A stretch of 64,000 nt of DNA from an uncultured Brachybacterium sp. (GCF_947500705.1 NZ_CANMSY010000006.1:1-64000); one strand, 5' to 3'; counted from the first letter of the stretch, positions 25,065 through 34,436 are shown. Notes: generated from the sequence alone by a model not told the origin. A program made the numbers and translations.

Positions 25065-25099
25065 TTCGTCATTCCCCGCCGTGCACCGGTCGAGCAGAG

Positions 25100-25105
25100 T
25101 ATCGT
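25100..25105 (+). promoter_or_regulatory. -10 element for leaderless usp mRNA
   Basis: TATCGT ends 6 nt before ATG 25112; no ribosome-binding site. Confidence 0.5.
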
Positions 25106-25111
25106 CGTGAC

Positions 25112-25930
25112 ATGACGCACAGCACTGGTCCCCGAATCACGGTCGGTGTGTTCGATGCCGACGAATCCGATCAGGCGGTCCGCTGGGCCGCCTTCCATGC
25201 CGCAGCAGTCGGCGGCACCGTCCATCTCGTCCACGCCTTCGTCTGGACCGAGCTGGATGTCAACATCGACCCGATCTCGGGGATGGCGGGCTCCGGCTTC
25301 CGCAATGCCGCCCACAGCCTGATCCTCGACGCCACCCGGATCATCCGCGAGTCGCACCCCGACCTTTCCGTCACCTCGGAGATCGTCGACGGCAATGCGG
25401 TGCCGGTGCTGGTCCAGGTCAGCAAGGAATCCGATCTGCTGGTGCTCGGAGGCCGCGGCCTGGGGCGCCTGATGACACTCATCGTCGGCTCCAAGAGCCT
25501 CGCGCTGGCGGCGCGCTCGTACTGCCCGGTGGTGGTGGTCCGCGGCAAGGTCGACGGCTCAGGGCCGATCGGTCTGGTGCATCACGAGATCGCGACCGAG
25601 GTCGTCACCCGGGCTGCGGACCTCGCAGAGGCCTATCAGCGCGACATCCACCTGGTGGTGCGCCCGGAGACCACGCCCGAGCAGGCGCAGGAGATCCTCG
25701 CCGGGGTGGCGCAGCGGATCTCGCTCACGCATCCGGGGGTTTTCGTGCGGGATGTGACGATCGCCGCCTCCGACAGTCCGAAGCAGCTGGTCCAGGCCAG
25801 TGAGGACGCCTGCCTGATGGTGGTCGCAGGGGAGCGCTCAGCGAGTGCGGGGGGCAAGGTTGCCGCGCCGCGCCAGCTGGTCAACGTGCTGCGCTTCGCC
25901 AACACTCCGGTCTGGGTCGAACGGGACTGA
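25112..25930 (+). CDS. Universal stress protein, tandem-domain
   Basis: A 272-residue cytosolic Usp. The first domain (residues 8-145) has the ATP-binding signature GGRGLGRLMTLIVGSKS and VVVVRGK. The second (about 155-270) is a degenerate Usp fold that lacks the glycine signature, so it probably does not bind ATP. Usp genes are typical members of DosR regulons, but no DosR-type box is visible here. It converges on the IclR gene with a 6-nt gap. Confidence 0.85.
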   Translation: MTHSTGPRITVGVFDADESDQAVRWAAFHAAAVGGTVHLVHAFVWTELDVNIDPISGMAGSGFRNAAHSLILDATRIIRESHPDLSVTSEIVDGNAVPVLVQVSKESDLLVLGGRGLGRLMTLIVGSKSLALAARSYCPVVVVRGKVDGSGPIGLVHHEIATEVVTRAADLAEAYQRDIHLVVRPETTPEQAQEILAGVAQRISLTHPGVFVRDVTIAASDSPKQLVQASEDACLMVVAGERSASAGGKVAAPRQLVNVLRFANTPVWVERD

Positions 25931-25936
25931 TCACCC

Positions 25937-26671
25937 TCAGGCGCCGGCGCGGCGCAGCAGCTCGGTGAGATGGTTCGCCGAGCTCATGACCGAGGCTGCA
26001 TGGAGGCGCCCCGGCTGGCGGGTGATGCGCTCGATCGGGCCGGAGATGCTCAGGGCTGCGACCACTCGGCCGTTGGGGCCGCGGACGGGGGAGGAGACGG
26101 AGCCCACGCCGGGCTCGCGCTCGCCGATGGACTGCGCCCATCCGCGTCGCCGCACGGCGGAGAGCTGAGTCGCGGTGAACCGGGCGCCGAGCAGCCCTCG
26201 GTGCAGGCGGTCGGGCTCCTCCCAGGCCAGCAGGATCTGTGCGGCGGAGCCTGCTCGCATGGTCAGCGCCGCACCCAGCGGCACCGAGTCCCGCAGTCCG
26301 ATCGGCCGTTCGGCCGCGGCCACGCAGATGCGGTGATCCCCCTGGCGGCGGTAGAGCTGGGCGGATTCGCCGGTGTGATCCCGCAGCGCGGCGAGCACGG
26401 GACCTGCTGAGGCCAGCAGGCGGTCCTCCCCGGCGGCGGCGGCGAGCTCTCCCAGGCGCGGGCCCAGGACGAACCGTCCCTGCATGTCGCGGGCGACCAG
26501 ATGGTGGAACTCGAGCGCGACGGCGAGTCGATGTGCGGTGGGACGGGCGAGGCCCGTCGACTGCACGAGCTGAGCGAGCGTCGCAGGGCCTGCTTCGAGG
26601 GCGCCGAGGACGATCGCCGCCTTGTCCAGCACGCCGACTCCGCTGCCGTTCTCCTCTGAGGTCTTGTCCAT
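25937..26671 (-). CDS. IclR-family regulator of leucine genes (LtbR/NdgR-like)
   Basis: A 244-residue regulator: N-terminal winged helix (residues 15-75, [39 protein letters not shown]) and a C-terminal effector-binding IclR domain. Its position, divergent from leuCD, is that of the actinobacterial leucine-biosynthesis regulators LtbR and NdgR, so control of leuCD and possibly leuB is likely. ATG 26671 is preferred over an upstream in-frame start because CAGTAT lies exactly 6 nt before it. The operator 26686-26702 overlaps this promoter, which suggests autorepression. Confidence 0.85.
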   Translation of the reverse strand: MDKTSEENGSGVGVLDKAAIVLGALEAGPATLAQLVQSTGLARPTAHRLAVALEFHHLVARDMQGRFVLGPRLGELAAAAGEDRLLASAGPVLAALRDHTGESAQLYRRQGDHRICVAAAERPIGLRDSVPLGAALTMRAGSAAQILLAWEEPDRLHRGLLGARFTATQLSAVRRRGWAQSIGEREPGVGSVSSPVRGPNGRVVAALSISGPIERITRQPGRLHAASVMSSANHLTELLRRAGA

Positions 26672-26677
26672 GCTCCG

Positions 26678-26683
26678 ATACTG
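26678..26683 (-). promoter_or_regulatory. -10 element of the IclR gene
   Basis: On the minus strand CAGTAT ends 6 nt before the start codon at 26671, giving a leaderless mRNA. Confidence 0.45.
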
Positions 26684-26685
26684 CC

Positions 26686-26702
26686 GTCTTATTTGGTGAG
26701 AC
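26686..26702. promoter_or_regulatory. Candidate IclR/LtbR operator
   Basis: GTCTTATTTGGTGAGAC, an imperfect 17-bp palindrome with GTCT/AGAC ends plus a matched A/T pair inside. On the minus strand it reads GTCTCACCAAATAAGAC, which looks like the CACCAAAT-containing leu operators of related actinobacteria as I remember them. It lies between the divergent genes and just upstream of the IclR -10. Confidence 0.6.
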
Positions 26703-26812
26703 GCAAGTGCATCGCATCGTGGACCCGCCCACCATGGGGACAGCACTCGCACCCAGAGTGCATCTCAGCATTCAGCAGCGCGCCCAGATCCAGGGCGCAG
26801 GGAAGGATCGAC

Positions 26813-28252
26813 ATGGCGGGGACCCTCGCGGAGAAGGTCTGGGCGGATCACGTGGTCCGTCGCGGAGAGAACGGCGAACCGGACCTGCTGTACATCGACC
26901 TCCAGCTCCTGCACGAGGTGACCAGCCCGCAGGCCTTCGATGGCCTCCGTCAGGAGGGCCGCGCGCCGCGCCGGATCGATCAGACGATCGCGACCGAGGA
27001 TCACAACACCCCCACGATCGACATCGACAAGCCGATCGCGGACATCACCTCGCGCACGCAGATCAACACCCTGCGCCGCAACGCCGAGGAGTTCGGCGTG
27101 CGCATCCACTCGCTCGGCGACGTCGACCAGGGCATCGTCCACGTCGTCGGCCCCCAGCTGGGCCTGACCATGCCCGGCATCACCGTGGTGTGCGGAGACT
27201 CCCACACCTCGACCCACGGCGCCTTCGGGGCCCTGGCCTTCGGCATCGGCACCAGCGAGGTCGAGCACGTGCTCGCCACCCAGACCCTCCCGCTGAACCC
27301 CTTCAAGACCATGGCGATCACCGTGAACGGCTCCTTGAAGCCGGGTGTGACCGCGAAGGACATCATCCTCGCGGTCATCGCCAAGATCGGCACCGGCGGG
27401 GGTGCGGGCTATGTGCTCGAGTACCGCGGCGAGGCGATCCGCCAGCTCTCCATGGAGGGCCGGATGACGATCTGCAACATGTCCATCGAGGCGGGTGCAC
27501 GCGCGGGCATGATCGCTCCCGACGAGACCACCTTCGAGTACGTCCAGGGCCGTCCCCACGCGCCGCAGGGCACGGACTGGGACGAGGCCGTCGCCTACTG
27601 GAGGACGCTGCGGACCGACGACGACGCCACCTTCGACACCGAAGTGTTCATCGACGCCGACGCGCTCGAGCCCTTCGTCACCTGGGGCACGAACCCGGGC
27701 CAGGGCCTGCCGCTGTCCGCGTCGGTCCCGGCGCCCGAGGACTTCACCGATGACAGCGCCCGCAACGCCGCCGAGCGTGCGCTGGAGTACATGGACCTGG
27801 TCCCCGGCACCCCGCTGAAGGACATCAAGGTCGACACCGTCTTCATGGGCTCGTGCACCAACGGTCGCATCGAGGACCTGCGCGCCTTCGCCTCGGTGCT
27901 CGAGGGGCGGCGCAAGCATCCCGACGTGCGGGTGCTGGTCGTTCCCGGCTCGGCCCGGGTGCGCCTGCAGGCCGAGCAGGAGGGGCTGGATCGCATCTTC
28001 CTGGACTTCGGAGCCGAGTGGCGTCAGGCCGGCTGCTCGATGTGCCTGGGCATGAACCCTGACCAGCTGGCACCCGGTGAGCGCGCCGCCTCCACCTCGA
28101 ACCGCAACTTCGAGGGTCGCCAGGGCAAGGGTGGCCGCACCCACCTGGTCTCCCCGGTGGTGGCTGCCGCCACCGCCGTGCGCGGCACCCTGTCCTCGCC
28201 GTCGGACCTCGGCGCGGACTCCGCGCCCTCCGACCTCCAGCCCGTCGCCTGA
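26813..28252 (+). CDS. leuC: 3-isopropylmalate dehydratase, large subunit
   Basis: With LeuD, isomerises 2- to 3-isopropylmalate, and probably citramalate to methylmalate. The 479-residue aconitase-superfamily subunit shows [32 protein letters not shown], with the cluster Cys ligands in MGSCTNGR and [17 protein letters not shown] precedes ATG 26813. It overlaps nothing and is 14 nt before leuD, so leuCD form an operon, probably controlled by the divergent IclR protein. Confidence 0.96.
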   Translation: MAGTLAEKVWADHVVRRGENGEPDLLYIDLQLLHEVTSPQAFDGLRQEGRAPRRIDQTIATEDHNTPTIDIDKPIADITSRTQINTLRRNAEEFGVRIHSLGDVDQGIVHVVGPQLGLTMPGITVVCGDSHTSTHGAFGALAFGIGTSEVEHVLATQTLPLNPFKTMAITVNGSLKPGVTAKDIILAVIAKIGTGGGAGYVLEYRGEAIRQLSMEGRMTICNMSIEAGARAGMIAPDETTFEYVQGRPHAPQGTDWDEAVAYWRTLRTDDDATFDTEVFIDADALEPFVTWGTNPGQGLPLSASVPAPEDFTDDSARNAAERALEYMDLVPGTPLKDIKVDTVFMGSCTNGRIEDLRAFASVLEGRRKHPDVRVLVVPGSARVRLQAEQEGLDRIFLDFGAEWRQAGCSMCLGMNPDQLAPGERAASTSNRNFEGRQGKGGRTHLVSPVVAAATAVRGTLSSPSDLGADSAPSDLQPVA

Positions 28253-28266
28253 CCAGGAGCATCCCC

Positions 28267-28881
28267 ATGGAAGCCTTCACCACCCACACCGGCATCGGCG
28301 TCCCGCTGCGTCGCAGCAATGTAGACACCGACCAGATCATCCCCGCCGTCTATCTCAAGCGGGTCACCAAGACCGGCTTCGACGACGGCCTGTTCAACGC
28401 CTGGCGCACCAACGATCCCGAGTTCGTGCTGAACCAGCCCGCCTACGCGAAGGGCTCGGTGCTCGTGGCCGGCCCGGACTTCGGCACCGGCTCCTCCCGC
28501 GAGCATGCGGTCTGGGCACTGCGCGACTATGGCTTCAAAGCGGTGCTGTCCACCCGCTTCGCGGAGATCTTCCGCGGCAACGCCGGCAAGCAGGGTCTGG
28601 TCGCCGGCATCCTCTCCCAGGACGATCTCGAGCAGCTGTGGAAGATCCTCGAGGAGAACCCCGGCACCGAGGTGACCGTCGACCTGGAGAACCTTCAGGC
28701 CCATGCCGGAGACAGCACCTTCCGCTTCGAGGTCGACGACTACACCCGGTGGCGCCTGATGGAGGGCCTGGACGACATCGGGCTGACCCTGCGCCATGAG
28801 CAGGACATCACCGATTTCGAGGCGACGCGTCCCTCCTGGATGCCGAAGACCCTGCCGGTCCGCACGGCGGATTCGGACTGA
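28267..28881 (+). CDS. leuD: 3-isopropylmalate dehydratase, small subunit
   Basis: Swivelling-domain partner of LeuC. 204 residues, with [19 protein letters not shown] at the N-terminus and the active-site segment [20 protein letters not shown] lies before ATG 28267. A strong hairpin terminator follows 25 nt after the stop. Confidence 0.96.
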   Translation: MEAFTTHTGIGVPLRRSNVDTDQIIPAVYLKRVTKTGFDDGLFNAWRTNDPEFVLNQPAYAKGSVLVAGPDFGTGSSREHAVWALRDYGFKAVLSTRFAEIFRGNAGKQGLVAGILSQDDLEQLWKILEENPGTEVTVDLENLQAHAGDSTFRFEVDDYTRWRLMEGLDDIGLTLRHEQDITDFEATRPSWMPKTLPVRTADSD

Positions 28882-28906
28882 GGGTCTCTGACCGAATGCC
28901 CCTGGG

Positions 28907-28933
28907 ACCGGGAGCCGGTTTCCGGCTCCCGGT
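28907..28933 (+). terminator. Terminator after leuCD
   Basis: Perfect 12-bp stem ACCGGGAGCCGG/CCGGCTCCCGGT with a TTT loop. There is no U tract, the form common in high-G+C genomes. Confidence 0.75.
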
Positions 28934-29006
28934 GCGGTCCCTCCGGTATGGTGAGCCGGTCAGAGAGCGGCGTCCACGGGCGCCCGAACGTCGAGGCAAG
29001 GACACC

Positions 29007-30326
29007 ATGAGTTCGACATTCCATGTGCGCGGAGGACGGCCCCTCGACGGTGAGATCACTGTGCGTGGGGCGAAGAACCTGGTCTCGAAGGCGATGGTCG
29101 CGGCGCTGCTGGGGGAGGGGCCGAGCATCCTGCGCTCGGTCCCCGACATCTCCGATGTGCGGATCGTCTCGAAGCTGCTCTCGATCCACGGGGTCAAGGT
29201 CGAGCATGACGTCGCCGAGGGCACGCTGCGGCTGGATCCCTCGAACGTCGAGCGCGCCCATGTGGCCGACATCGACGCCCATGCCGGCAGCTCGCGCATC
29301 CCGATCCTCCTCTGCGGTCCGCTGCTGCACCGTCTCGGCGAGGCGATCATCCCCGACCTCGGCGGCTGCCGGATCGGTGACCGCCCCATCAACTATCACC
29401 TCGATGTGCTGCGCAACTTCGGTGCGGTCGTGGACAAGCGCGAGATGGGCATCTACATCACCGCGCCGAACGGCCTGAAGGGCGCCAAGGTCCACCTCGA
29501 GTACCCGAGCGTGGGCGCCACTGAGCAGGTGCTGCTCACGGCGGTCCGCGCCCAGGGCATCACCGAGCTCACCAACGCCGCGGTCGAGCCCGAGATCGAG
29601 GACCTGATCGCGGTGCTGCAGAAGATGGGCGCGATCATCTCCCTGCAGACCGACCGCACCATCACGATCGAGGGCGTCGACCGCCTCGGTGGATACGAGC
29701 ACACGGCGCTGACCGACCGCATCGAGGCGGGCTCCTGGGCCTGCGCGGCACTGGTCACCAAGGGCTCCGTCTTCGTGCGCGGAGCCCAGCAGAAGCCGAT
29801 GGCGACCTTCCTGAACATCTTCCGCAAGATCGGCGGTGGGATGGAGATCGGCGAGGACGGCATCCGCTTCTTCCACCCCGGCAACTCGTTGAAGGCCATC
29901 GCGCTGGAGACCGATGTCCATCCCGGGTTCATGACCGACTGGCAGCAGCCGCTGGTGGTCGCCCTCACCCAGGCCGACGGCATCTCGATCCTCCACGAGA
30001 CGGTGTACGAGAACCGGCTGGGGTTCACCTCCGCGCTGAACGACATGGGCGCCCGCATCCAGGTGTATCGCGAGTGCCTGGGTGGTTCGAGCTGCCGCTT
30101 CGGCCGCTCCAACTACAACCATTCCGCAGTGGTCTCCGGCCCCAACTCCCTGCATGGAGCGGATATCACCGTCCCCGATCTGCGAGGCGGCTTCTCCTAC
30201 CTGATCGCCGCGCTGGGCGCCGAAGGGGTCTCGACCATCCGCGGCATCGATCTCATCGATCGCGGGTACGAATCCTTCCGCGACAAGCTCGACGCCCTCG
30301 GCGGCGAGTTCTGGGAGGAGAGCTGA
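29007..30326 (+). CDS. murA: UDP-GlcNAc 1-carboxyvinyltransferase
   Basis: Transfers enolpyruvyl from PEP to UDP-GlcNAc, the first committed step of peptidoglycan synthesis and the target of fosfomycin. The 439-residue EPSP-synthase-like fold has the catalytic Cys in PDLGGCRIGDRP (Cys121, the fosfomycin-reactive residue) and ends in the DLRGGFSYLIAALGAEG region. ATG 29007 follows a GAGG/AAGGA region. It starts a tight envelope operon: the next gene starts within its stop codon (TGATG). Confidence 0.93.
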   Translation: MSSTFHVRGGRPLDGEITVRGAKNLVSKAMVAALLGEGPSILRSVPDISDVRIVSKLLSIHGVKVEHDVAEGTLRLDPSNVERAHVADIDAHAGSSRIPILLCGPLLHRLGEAIIPDLGGCRIGDRPINYHLDVLRNFGAVVDKREMGIYITAPNGLKGAKVHLEYPSVGATEQVLLTAVRAQGITELTNAAVEPEIEDLIAVLQKMGAIISLQTDRTITIEGVDRLGGYEHTALTDRIEAGSWACAALVTKGSVFVRGAQQKPMATFLNIFRKIGGGMEIGEDGIRFFHPGNSLKAIALETDVHPGFMTDWQQPLVVALTQADGISILHETVYENRLGFTSALNDMGARIQVYRECLGGSSCRFGRSNYNHSAVVSGPNSLHGADITVPDLRGGFSYLIAALGAEGVSTIRGIDLIDRGYESFRDKLDALGGEFWEES

Positions 30327-30907
30327 TGGCGGCCCAGGAGCTGCCTGACGGCCGGATCTCCGGCCCGGTGGCCGGGGCAGCGGGATCCCTCGCGCTGCGG
30401 GACATCCCGATCCCCGACTACTGCGATGTGGTGATCGTGCCCACCGCCGGAGTCGACGAGTCGGACCCCCGGGTCTGGGCGGACGCGATCTTCTCCCACG
30501 AGAACACCCCGCTCACCTCCCGGGGTCTGCGGGCTCTGCGCGATGAGGCCATCCGTCTGTTCGACATGGTGCCGCCGCCGCAGAAGGAGTTCATCGCGGA
30601 TGAGGTGCTCGGCTCCGAGGCGCTGATCATCGACGACGACGACAAGCTGACGGTGCGCATCGGGGTCGCACTGCTCCCCGGTGGCCAGCTGCTGCAGGTC
30701 ACCACGGCGGTGAAGTTCCGCTCGGTGCGGGGCCGTCTGGCCTTCGCCCCGCGCCGGCTGATGCATGCCGCCGCGGTCAACACCCTGGCCCGGCGGGCTC
30801 CCACCACCCTGCGCCGACGCGCCCTGGCGGGCGACCCCGCCGCCGCCTCGCTGACCGGACAGGTCTCGCGGAAGGCGCTGGGCAGAGGCCCTTCGGCTGC
30901 GCGATGA
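30326..30907 (+). CDS. Conserved protein, DUF2867-like
   Basis: A 193-residue protein of unknown function. Its middle (PIPDYCDVVIVPTAGVDESD, then LTVRIGVALLPGGQLLQVTT and KFRSVRGRLAF) resembles the DUF2867 pattern, an SRPBCC-like fold in other bacteria; I am not certain of the family. It has no signal peptide or membrane span, and the C-terminus is basic. It is locked between murA (TGATG overlap) and plsC (ATGA overlap), so it is co-translated with envelope-synthesis enzymes. Confidence 0.65.
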   Translation: MAAQELPDGRISGPVAGAAGSLALRDIPIPDYCDVVIVPTAGVDESDPRVWADAIFSHENTPLTSRGLRALRDEAIRLFDMVPPPQKEFIADEVLGSEALIIDDDDKLTVRIGVALLPGGQLLQVTTAVKFRSVRGRLAFAPRRLMHAAAVNTLARRAPTTLRRRALAGDPAAASLTGQVSRKALGRGPSAAR

Positions 30908-31710
30908 CCTCCCTGCTGCGCAGCTGGGACATCGGCTCCGCCCGGAACCCCGCGCGACGGGCAGGGCTCGTGATCGCTCTCGCCCAGCTCCCGCTGCGCC
31001 CCCTGATCACCCTGCTGTCCCGTCCCCGCTGGGAGGGAGTCGAGCACCTGCCCGAGGAGGCGGGGGCGATGATCGCCTGCGGGAACCACCTGAGCGCCTT
31101 CGACGCCTTCGGTTACGGACATCTCCTCCAGGCCCACGGGATCGCGCCGCGCTTCCTGGCCAAGGAGGCCATGTTCCGGGTGCCGGTGCTCGGTGCCCTG
31201 CTGCGCGCGGCGCGCCAGATCCCGGTGCGGCGCGGCACCTCCCGCGGCGGGGACGCGCTGGCCGATGCCCGCGCCGCCCTCGAGCGCGGCGAGCTGGTCA
31301 TGCTCTTCCCCGAGGGCACCTATACCCGGGATCGCGCACTGTGGCCGATGCAGGGCCGGCTCGGTGCCGCCCGGCTCGCTCTGGAGACCGGCACCCCGCT
31401 GCTCCCGATCGCGACCTGGGGCGGGCGGGCGCTGTGGCCCGTCGGCTCGCCCTTCCCACGACCACGGCCCGGCCGGCACGTGCAGACGCTCGTGGGCGAG
31501 CCGTACACCGTCGCCCGCCGTGACGGTGAGAACCTCCAGCAGGCCGCCCGGCGCGTCACCGAGGAGCTGATGGCGAAGATCGCGGAGCTGCTGGGACAGC
31601 TGCGCCACGAGCAGCCCCCGCGACGGCTCCACGACGGCAGCACGGATGCCCATCGCCCCGAGGTGGGCAGACCCCAGCACGGATATCGAGCCTGGAAGCA
31701 GATCTCATGA
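30904..31710 (+). CDS. plsC: 1-acylglycerol-3-phosphate acyltransferase
   Basis: Adds the second acyl chain to lysophosphatidate at the inner membrane face. The 268-residue protein has the catalytic NHLSAFD (HX4D) motif, KEAMFRVPVLGALLR, the LFPEGTYTRD phosphate-binding motif and PLLPIATWG. The C-terminal 25 residues are a hydrophilic tail. It overlaps both neighbours by ATGA, and gpsA, which makes glycerol-3-phosphate, follows directly, so the two work in the same pathway. Confidence 0.9.
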   Translation: MTSLLRSWDIGSARNPARRAGLVIALAQLPLRPLITLLSRPRWEGVEHLPEEAGAMIACGNHLSAFDAFGYGHLLQAHGIAPRFLAKEAMFRVPVLGALLRAARQIPVRRGTSRGGDALADARAALERGELVMLFPEGTYTRDRALWPMQGRLGAARLALETGTPLLPIATWGGRALWPVGSPFPRPRPGRHVQTLVGEPYTVARRDGENLQQAARRVTEELMAKIAELLGQLRHEQPPRRLHDGSTDAHRPEVGRPQHGYRAWKQIS

Positions 31711-32705
31711 CATCGACACCCCGCCTCGCTGTGCTCGGCGCCGGAAGCTGGGGCACCACCTTCGCCCAGGTGCTCGCCGATGGCGGTGCCGAGGTGACCC
31801 TGTGGGCCCGCCGTGAGGAGATCGCGCGCGAGATCCGTGAGGAGCATCGCAACAGCACCTACCTCGGAGAGCATCGGCTTCCCGAGTCGATCCACGGGAC
31901 CTCCCGGCTCGAGGAGGCGCTCGAGGGAGCCCACGGACTGGTGGTCGCGATCCCCGCGCAGTCGATGCGAGCGACCCTCGACCCCTGGCCCGAGCTGCCC
32001 GAGGTGCCGGTGCTGTCGCTCACCAAGGGTATCGAGCGCGGCACCGATGCCCGCATCAGCCAGATCCTGGGCGAGGCCGGGGGAGTCGACCCGGAGCTCG
32101 TCGGCGTGCTCTCGGGCCCGAACCTCTCGGCGGAGATCCTCGAGCGCAGGCCCTGCGCGAGCGTGGTCGCCGCCTCCTCCCCGGAGCTGGCGGATGTCCT
32201 GGCCACCTGGAGCGAGGCGCCGTACCTGCGCGCCTACACCTCGACCGACGTGATCGGCGTGGAGATCGCCGGAGCGGTCAAGAACGTGGTCGCGATCGCG
32301 GTCGGTGCGGCGGTGGGGCTCGGTCACGGCCACAACACCACGGCCTCCCTGATCACGCGCGGGCTCGCGGAGATCACCCGGCTCGGGGTCGCTCTCGGCG
32401 GCCGGCGGGAGACCTTCTCCGGTCTCGCCGGGATGGGGGACCTGGTGGCCACCTGCTCCTCACCGCTGAGCCGCAACCATCGTCTGGGCCTCGCCCTCGG
32501 CCGGGGTCTGGACGTCGGTGCGGCCGCCGCCGAGGTGGGACAGACCGCCGAGGGGGTCGCGACCGCCCGCGCCGTGGCAGAGCTCGCCGCTCGGCTCGAC
32601 GTGGACGTGCCGATCACCCGCGCGGTGGTCGCGGTCGTCGATCACGGCGCTCGTATCGAAGAGGTCACCACGTCCCTGCTGGCGCGCTCGGTGCGCCCGG
32701 AGTGA
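31707..32705 (+). CDS. gpsA: Glycerol-3-phosphate dehydrogenase [NAD(P)+]
   Basis: Reduces dihydroxyacetone phosphate to sn-glycerol-3-phosphate for phospholipid synthesis. 332 residues, with the Rossmann motif LGAGSWGTTFAQVLADGG, the substrate segment SLTKGIERGTDARIS, LSGPNLSAEI and the catalytic-Lys region GVEIAGAVKNVVAIAVG. The start is inside the plsC stop. Confidence 0.95.
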   Translation: MTSTPRLAVLGAGSWGTTFAQVLADGGAEVTLWARREEIAREIREEHRNSTYLGEHRLPESIHGTSRLEEALEGAHGLVVAIPAQSMRATLDPWPELPEVPVLSLTKGIERGTDARISQILGEAGGVDPELVGVLSGPNLSAEILERRPCASVVAASSPELADVLATWSEAPYLRAYTSTDVIGVEIAGAVKNVVAIAVGAAVGLGHGHNTTASLITRGLAEITRLGVALGGRRETFSGLAGMGDLVATCSSPLSRNHRLGLALGRGLDVGAAAAEVGQTAEGVATARAVAELAARLDVDVPITRAVVAVVDHGARIEEVTTSLLARSVRPE

Positions 32706-32716
32706 CCAACAGTGAA

Positions 32717-32722
32717 TATCCT
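32717..32722 (+). promoter_or_regulatory. -10 element before ddl
   Basis: TATCCT ends 6 nt before ATG 32729, implying an internal leaderless promoter for ddl inside the murA-ddl operon. Confidence 0.5.
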
Positions 32723-32728
32723 TGGCCC

Positions 32729-33844
32729 ATGAGAACCACCGTCGCCCTCCTGTTCGGCGGCCGCAGCGGGGAGCACGGCATCTCGTGCGTGACCGCCGGC
32801 GGCATCCTGGCCGCGGTCGATCGCGAGCGCTTCGACGTGATCGCGATCGGCATCACCCGCGAGGGCCGCTGGATCCACGTCTCCGACGATCCGAGCGACT
32901 GGACCCTCGTCGACGGCCGCGCCCCCGAGGTGGACCCCTCCGGGAACGAGGTGCTGCTGCCCAGCACCCGCCATCGGCCCGGAGAGCGGATCACCCTGCG
33001 CACCGTCCGCGACGGCATGGTCCACGACCTCGCGGACATCGACGTGGTGTGGCCGCTCCTGCACGGCGCCTACGGCGAGGACGGCACGGTCCAGGGAATG
33101 CTCGAGATGCTCGACATCCCGTACGTGGGCAGCGGAGTGCTCGCCTCGGCTGCAGCGATGGACAAGGCGGCGACGAAACTCGTCCTGCGCGCCGTCGGCC
33201 TCGAGTGCGCCCCCGGCATCGTGGTCCACGAGGACGGCTGGGCGAGCGAAGCCCACCGCATCGCCACCTATCTGCGCAGGAATCATCCGCTGCCGTGGTT
33301 CGTCAAGCCCGCCCGGGCCGGGTCCAGCCTGGGCGTCACCAGGGTGACCGATCCCGCTGAGCTCGGGACCGCGGTGAAGAATGCCTTCGCCGAGGATCCC
33401 AAGGTCCTGATCGAGGAGGGGCTCGACGGCCGCGAGGTCGAATGCGGTGTGCTGCAGGGACGCGACGGCGGGGAACCCAGCACCACCCTGCCCGGCGAGG
33501 TGAAGGTCGGGGATGACCTCGAGTTCTATGACTACGAGGCGAAGTACTTCGGCAAGGGCACCGTGAGCATCGACGTGCCCGCCGGCCTGCCTGATGACCT
33601 GCTCGAGGAGGCGCGCGAGGTCGCCTCCCGCGCCTTCACAGCGCTCGGTCTGGAGGGCCTGGCGAGAGTCGACATGTTCGTCACCCGGGACCGTCGGGTG
33701 CTGATCAACGAGGTCAACACGATGCCGGGCTTCACCCCGTACTCGATGTTCCCGGTGCTCTGGGAGCACATGGGGATGAGCTATGCGGACCTCATCGCCG
33801 CGCTGATCGAGCAGGCGCGGAAGCGCCGCCTGGGCCCTCGCTGA
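32729..33844 (+). CDS. ddl: D-alanine-D-alanine ligase
   Basis: ATP-grasp enzyme making the D-Ala-D-Ala terminus of peptidoglycan precursors. 371 residues from ATG 32729. Motifs: LLFGGRSGEHGISCVTAG at the N-terminus, LLHGAYGEDGTVQGMLEMLDIPYVG, FVKPARAGSSLGVTRV and the C-terminal metal-binding LINEVNTMPGFTPYSMFP. An alternative GTG at 32702 overlaps the gpsA stop (GTGA) and would add nine residues; the -10 element exactly 6 nt before 32729 and the usual N-terminus of homologues favour the ATG. Confidence 0.93.
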   Translation: MRTTVALLFGGRSGEHGISCVTAGGILAAVDRERFDVIAIGITREGRWIHVSDDPSDWTLVDGRAPEVDPSGNEVLLPSTRHRPGERITLRTVRDGMVHDLADIDVVWPLLHGAYGEDGTVQGMLEMLDIPYVGSGVLASAAAMDKAATKLVLRAVGLECAPGIVVHEDGWASEAHRIATYLRRNHPLPWFVKPARAGSSLGVTRVTDPAELGTAVKNAFAEDPKVLIEEGLDGREVECGVLQGRDGGEPSTTLPGEVKVGDDLEFYDYEAKYFGKGTVSIDVPAGLPDDLLEEAREVASRAFTALGLEGLARVDMFVTRDRRVLINEVNTMPGFTPYSMFPVLWEHMGMSYADLIAALIEQARKRRLGPR

Positions 33845-33905
33845 GCATTTGGCGCGACCGGGACGCGGCTGTGCGCTGCTGGTCGGGGCGCAGCTGGTCG
33901 GGACG

Positions 33906-34403
33906 CTACTGGTCGGGCTGGTCGCCCGGGCCGATGCAGAAGTCCGTCGCCTCGATGTTCCGGCTGACCACCTGGGAGAGGGCCAGCGCCGCACCCGAGG
34001 GCTGATCGGGCGCGGCCGACCTCGGCACCGTGATGTCGATCGCGGGCTCCCGGCCGTAGGTCGTGTACAGGAACATCTCGCCCTCGAGCTCGCGCACGAT
34101 CCAGTCCACCTCGACCCCATTGCCATCGGCGAGCGTGGTGCAGAGGTCGGTGGTGGGTCCGGGCGGGGTCACCCCGCAGCGCATCACGACCGTGTCCTCC
34201 CCGCTGCCCCAGGCGGCCGTGCCCTGGCTCGAGGTCTCCGCCCGCTCCATGCCCAGCACCTCGGGAGGGGCACCGATCACGATGTCCGCACAGTCCGGGT
34301 TGGCGGCGTCGGCCCCCGCAGGCACCGTGACGGTGCCGCACGAGACCAGGCCCAGGGCCAACAGGCCGGCGGCAGGGAGGGCGAGCAGACGAGAGCGGAG
34401 CAC
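33906..34403 (-). CDS. DUF3515 lipoprotein
   Basis: A 165-residue predicted lipoprotein: LLALPAAGLLALGLVSC lipobox with Cys22, then a small domain with Cys pairs in NPDCADIVIGAP, VMRCGV, DLCTTL and DFCIGPGD. This family sits between ddl and thiL in many actinobacteria; its function is unknown. The GTG start at 34403 is supported by TAGGCT exactly 6 nt upstream. It is divergent from thiL. Confidence 0.82.
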   Translation of the reverse strand: MLRSRLLALPAAGLLALGLVSCGTVTVPAGADAANPDCADIVIGAPPEVLGMERAETSSQGTAAWGSGEDTVVMRCGVTPPGPTTDLCTTLADGNGVEVDWIVRELEGEMFLYTTYGREPAIDITVPRSAAPDQPSGAALALSQVVSRNIEATDFCIGPGDQPDQ

Positions 34404-34409
34404 CCCGCG

Positions 34410-34415
34410 AGCCTA
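34410..34415 (-). promoter_or_regulatory. -10 element of the DUF3515 gene
   Basis: On the minus strand TAGGCT ends 6 nt before GTG 34403. It faces the thiL -10 across 9 nt. Confidence 0.5.
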
Positions 34416-34424
34416 TCGGTCCGG

Positions 34425-34430
34425 CAGACT
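34425..34430 (+). promoter_or_regulatory. -10 element of thiL
   Basis: CAGACT ends 6 nt before ATG 34437. Both divergent promoters are squeezed into the 33-nt gap, so each -35 would lie in the other gene. Confidence 0.5.
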
Positions 34431-34436
34431 GGGGGC

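Noticed and set aside
34404-34436. TPP riboswitch upstream of thiL
   Set aside because: The gap is 33 nt and the mRNA appears leaderless.
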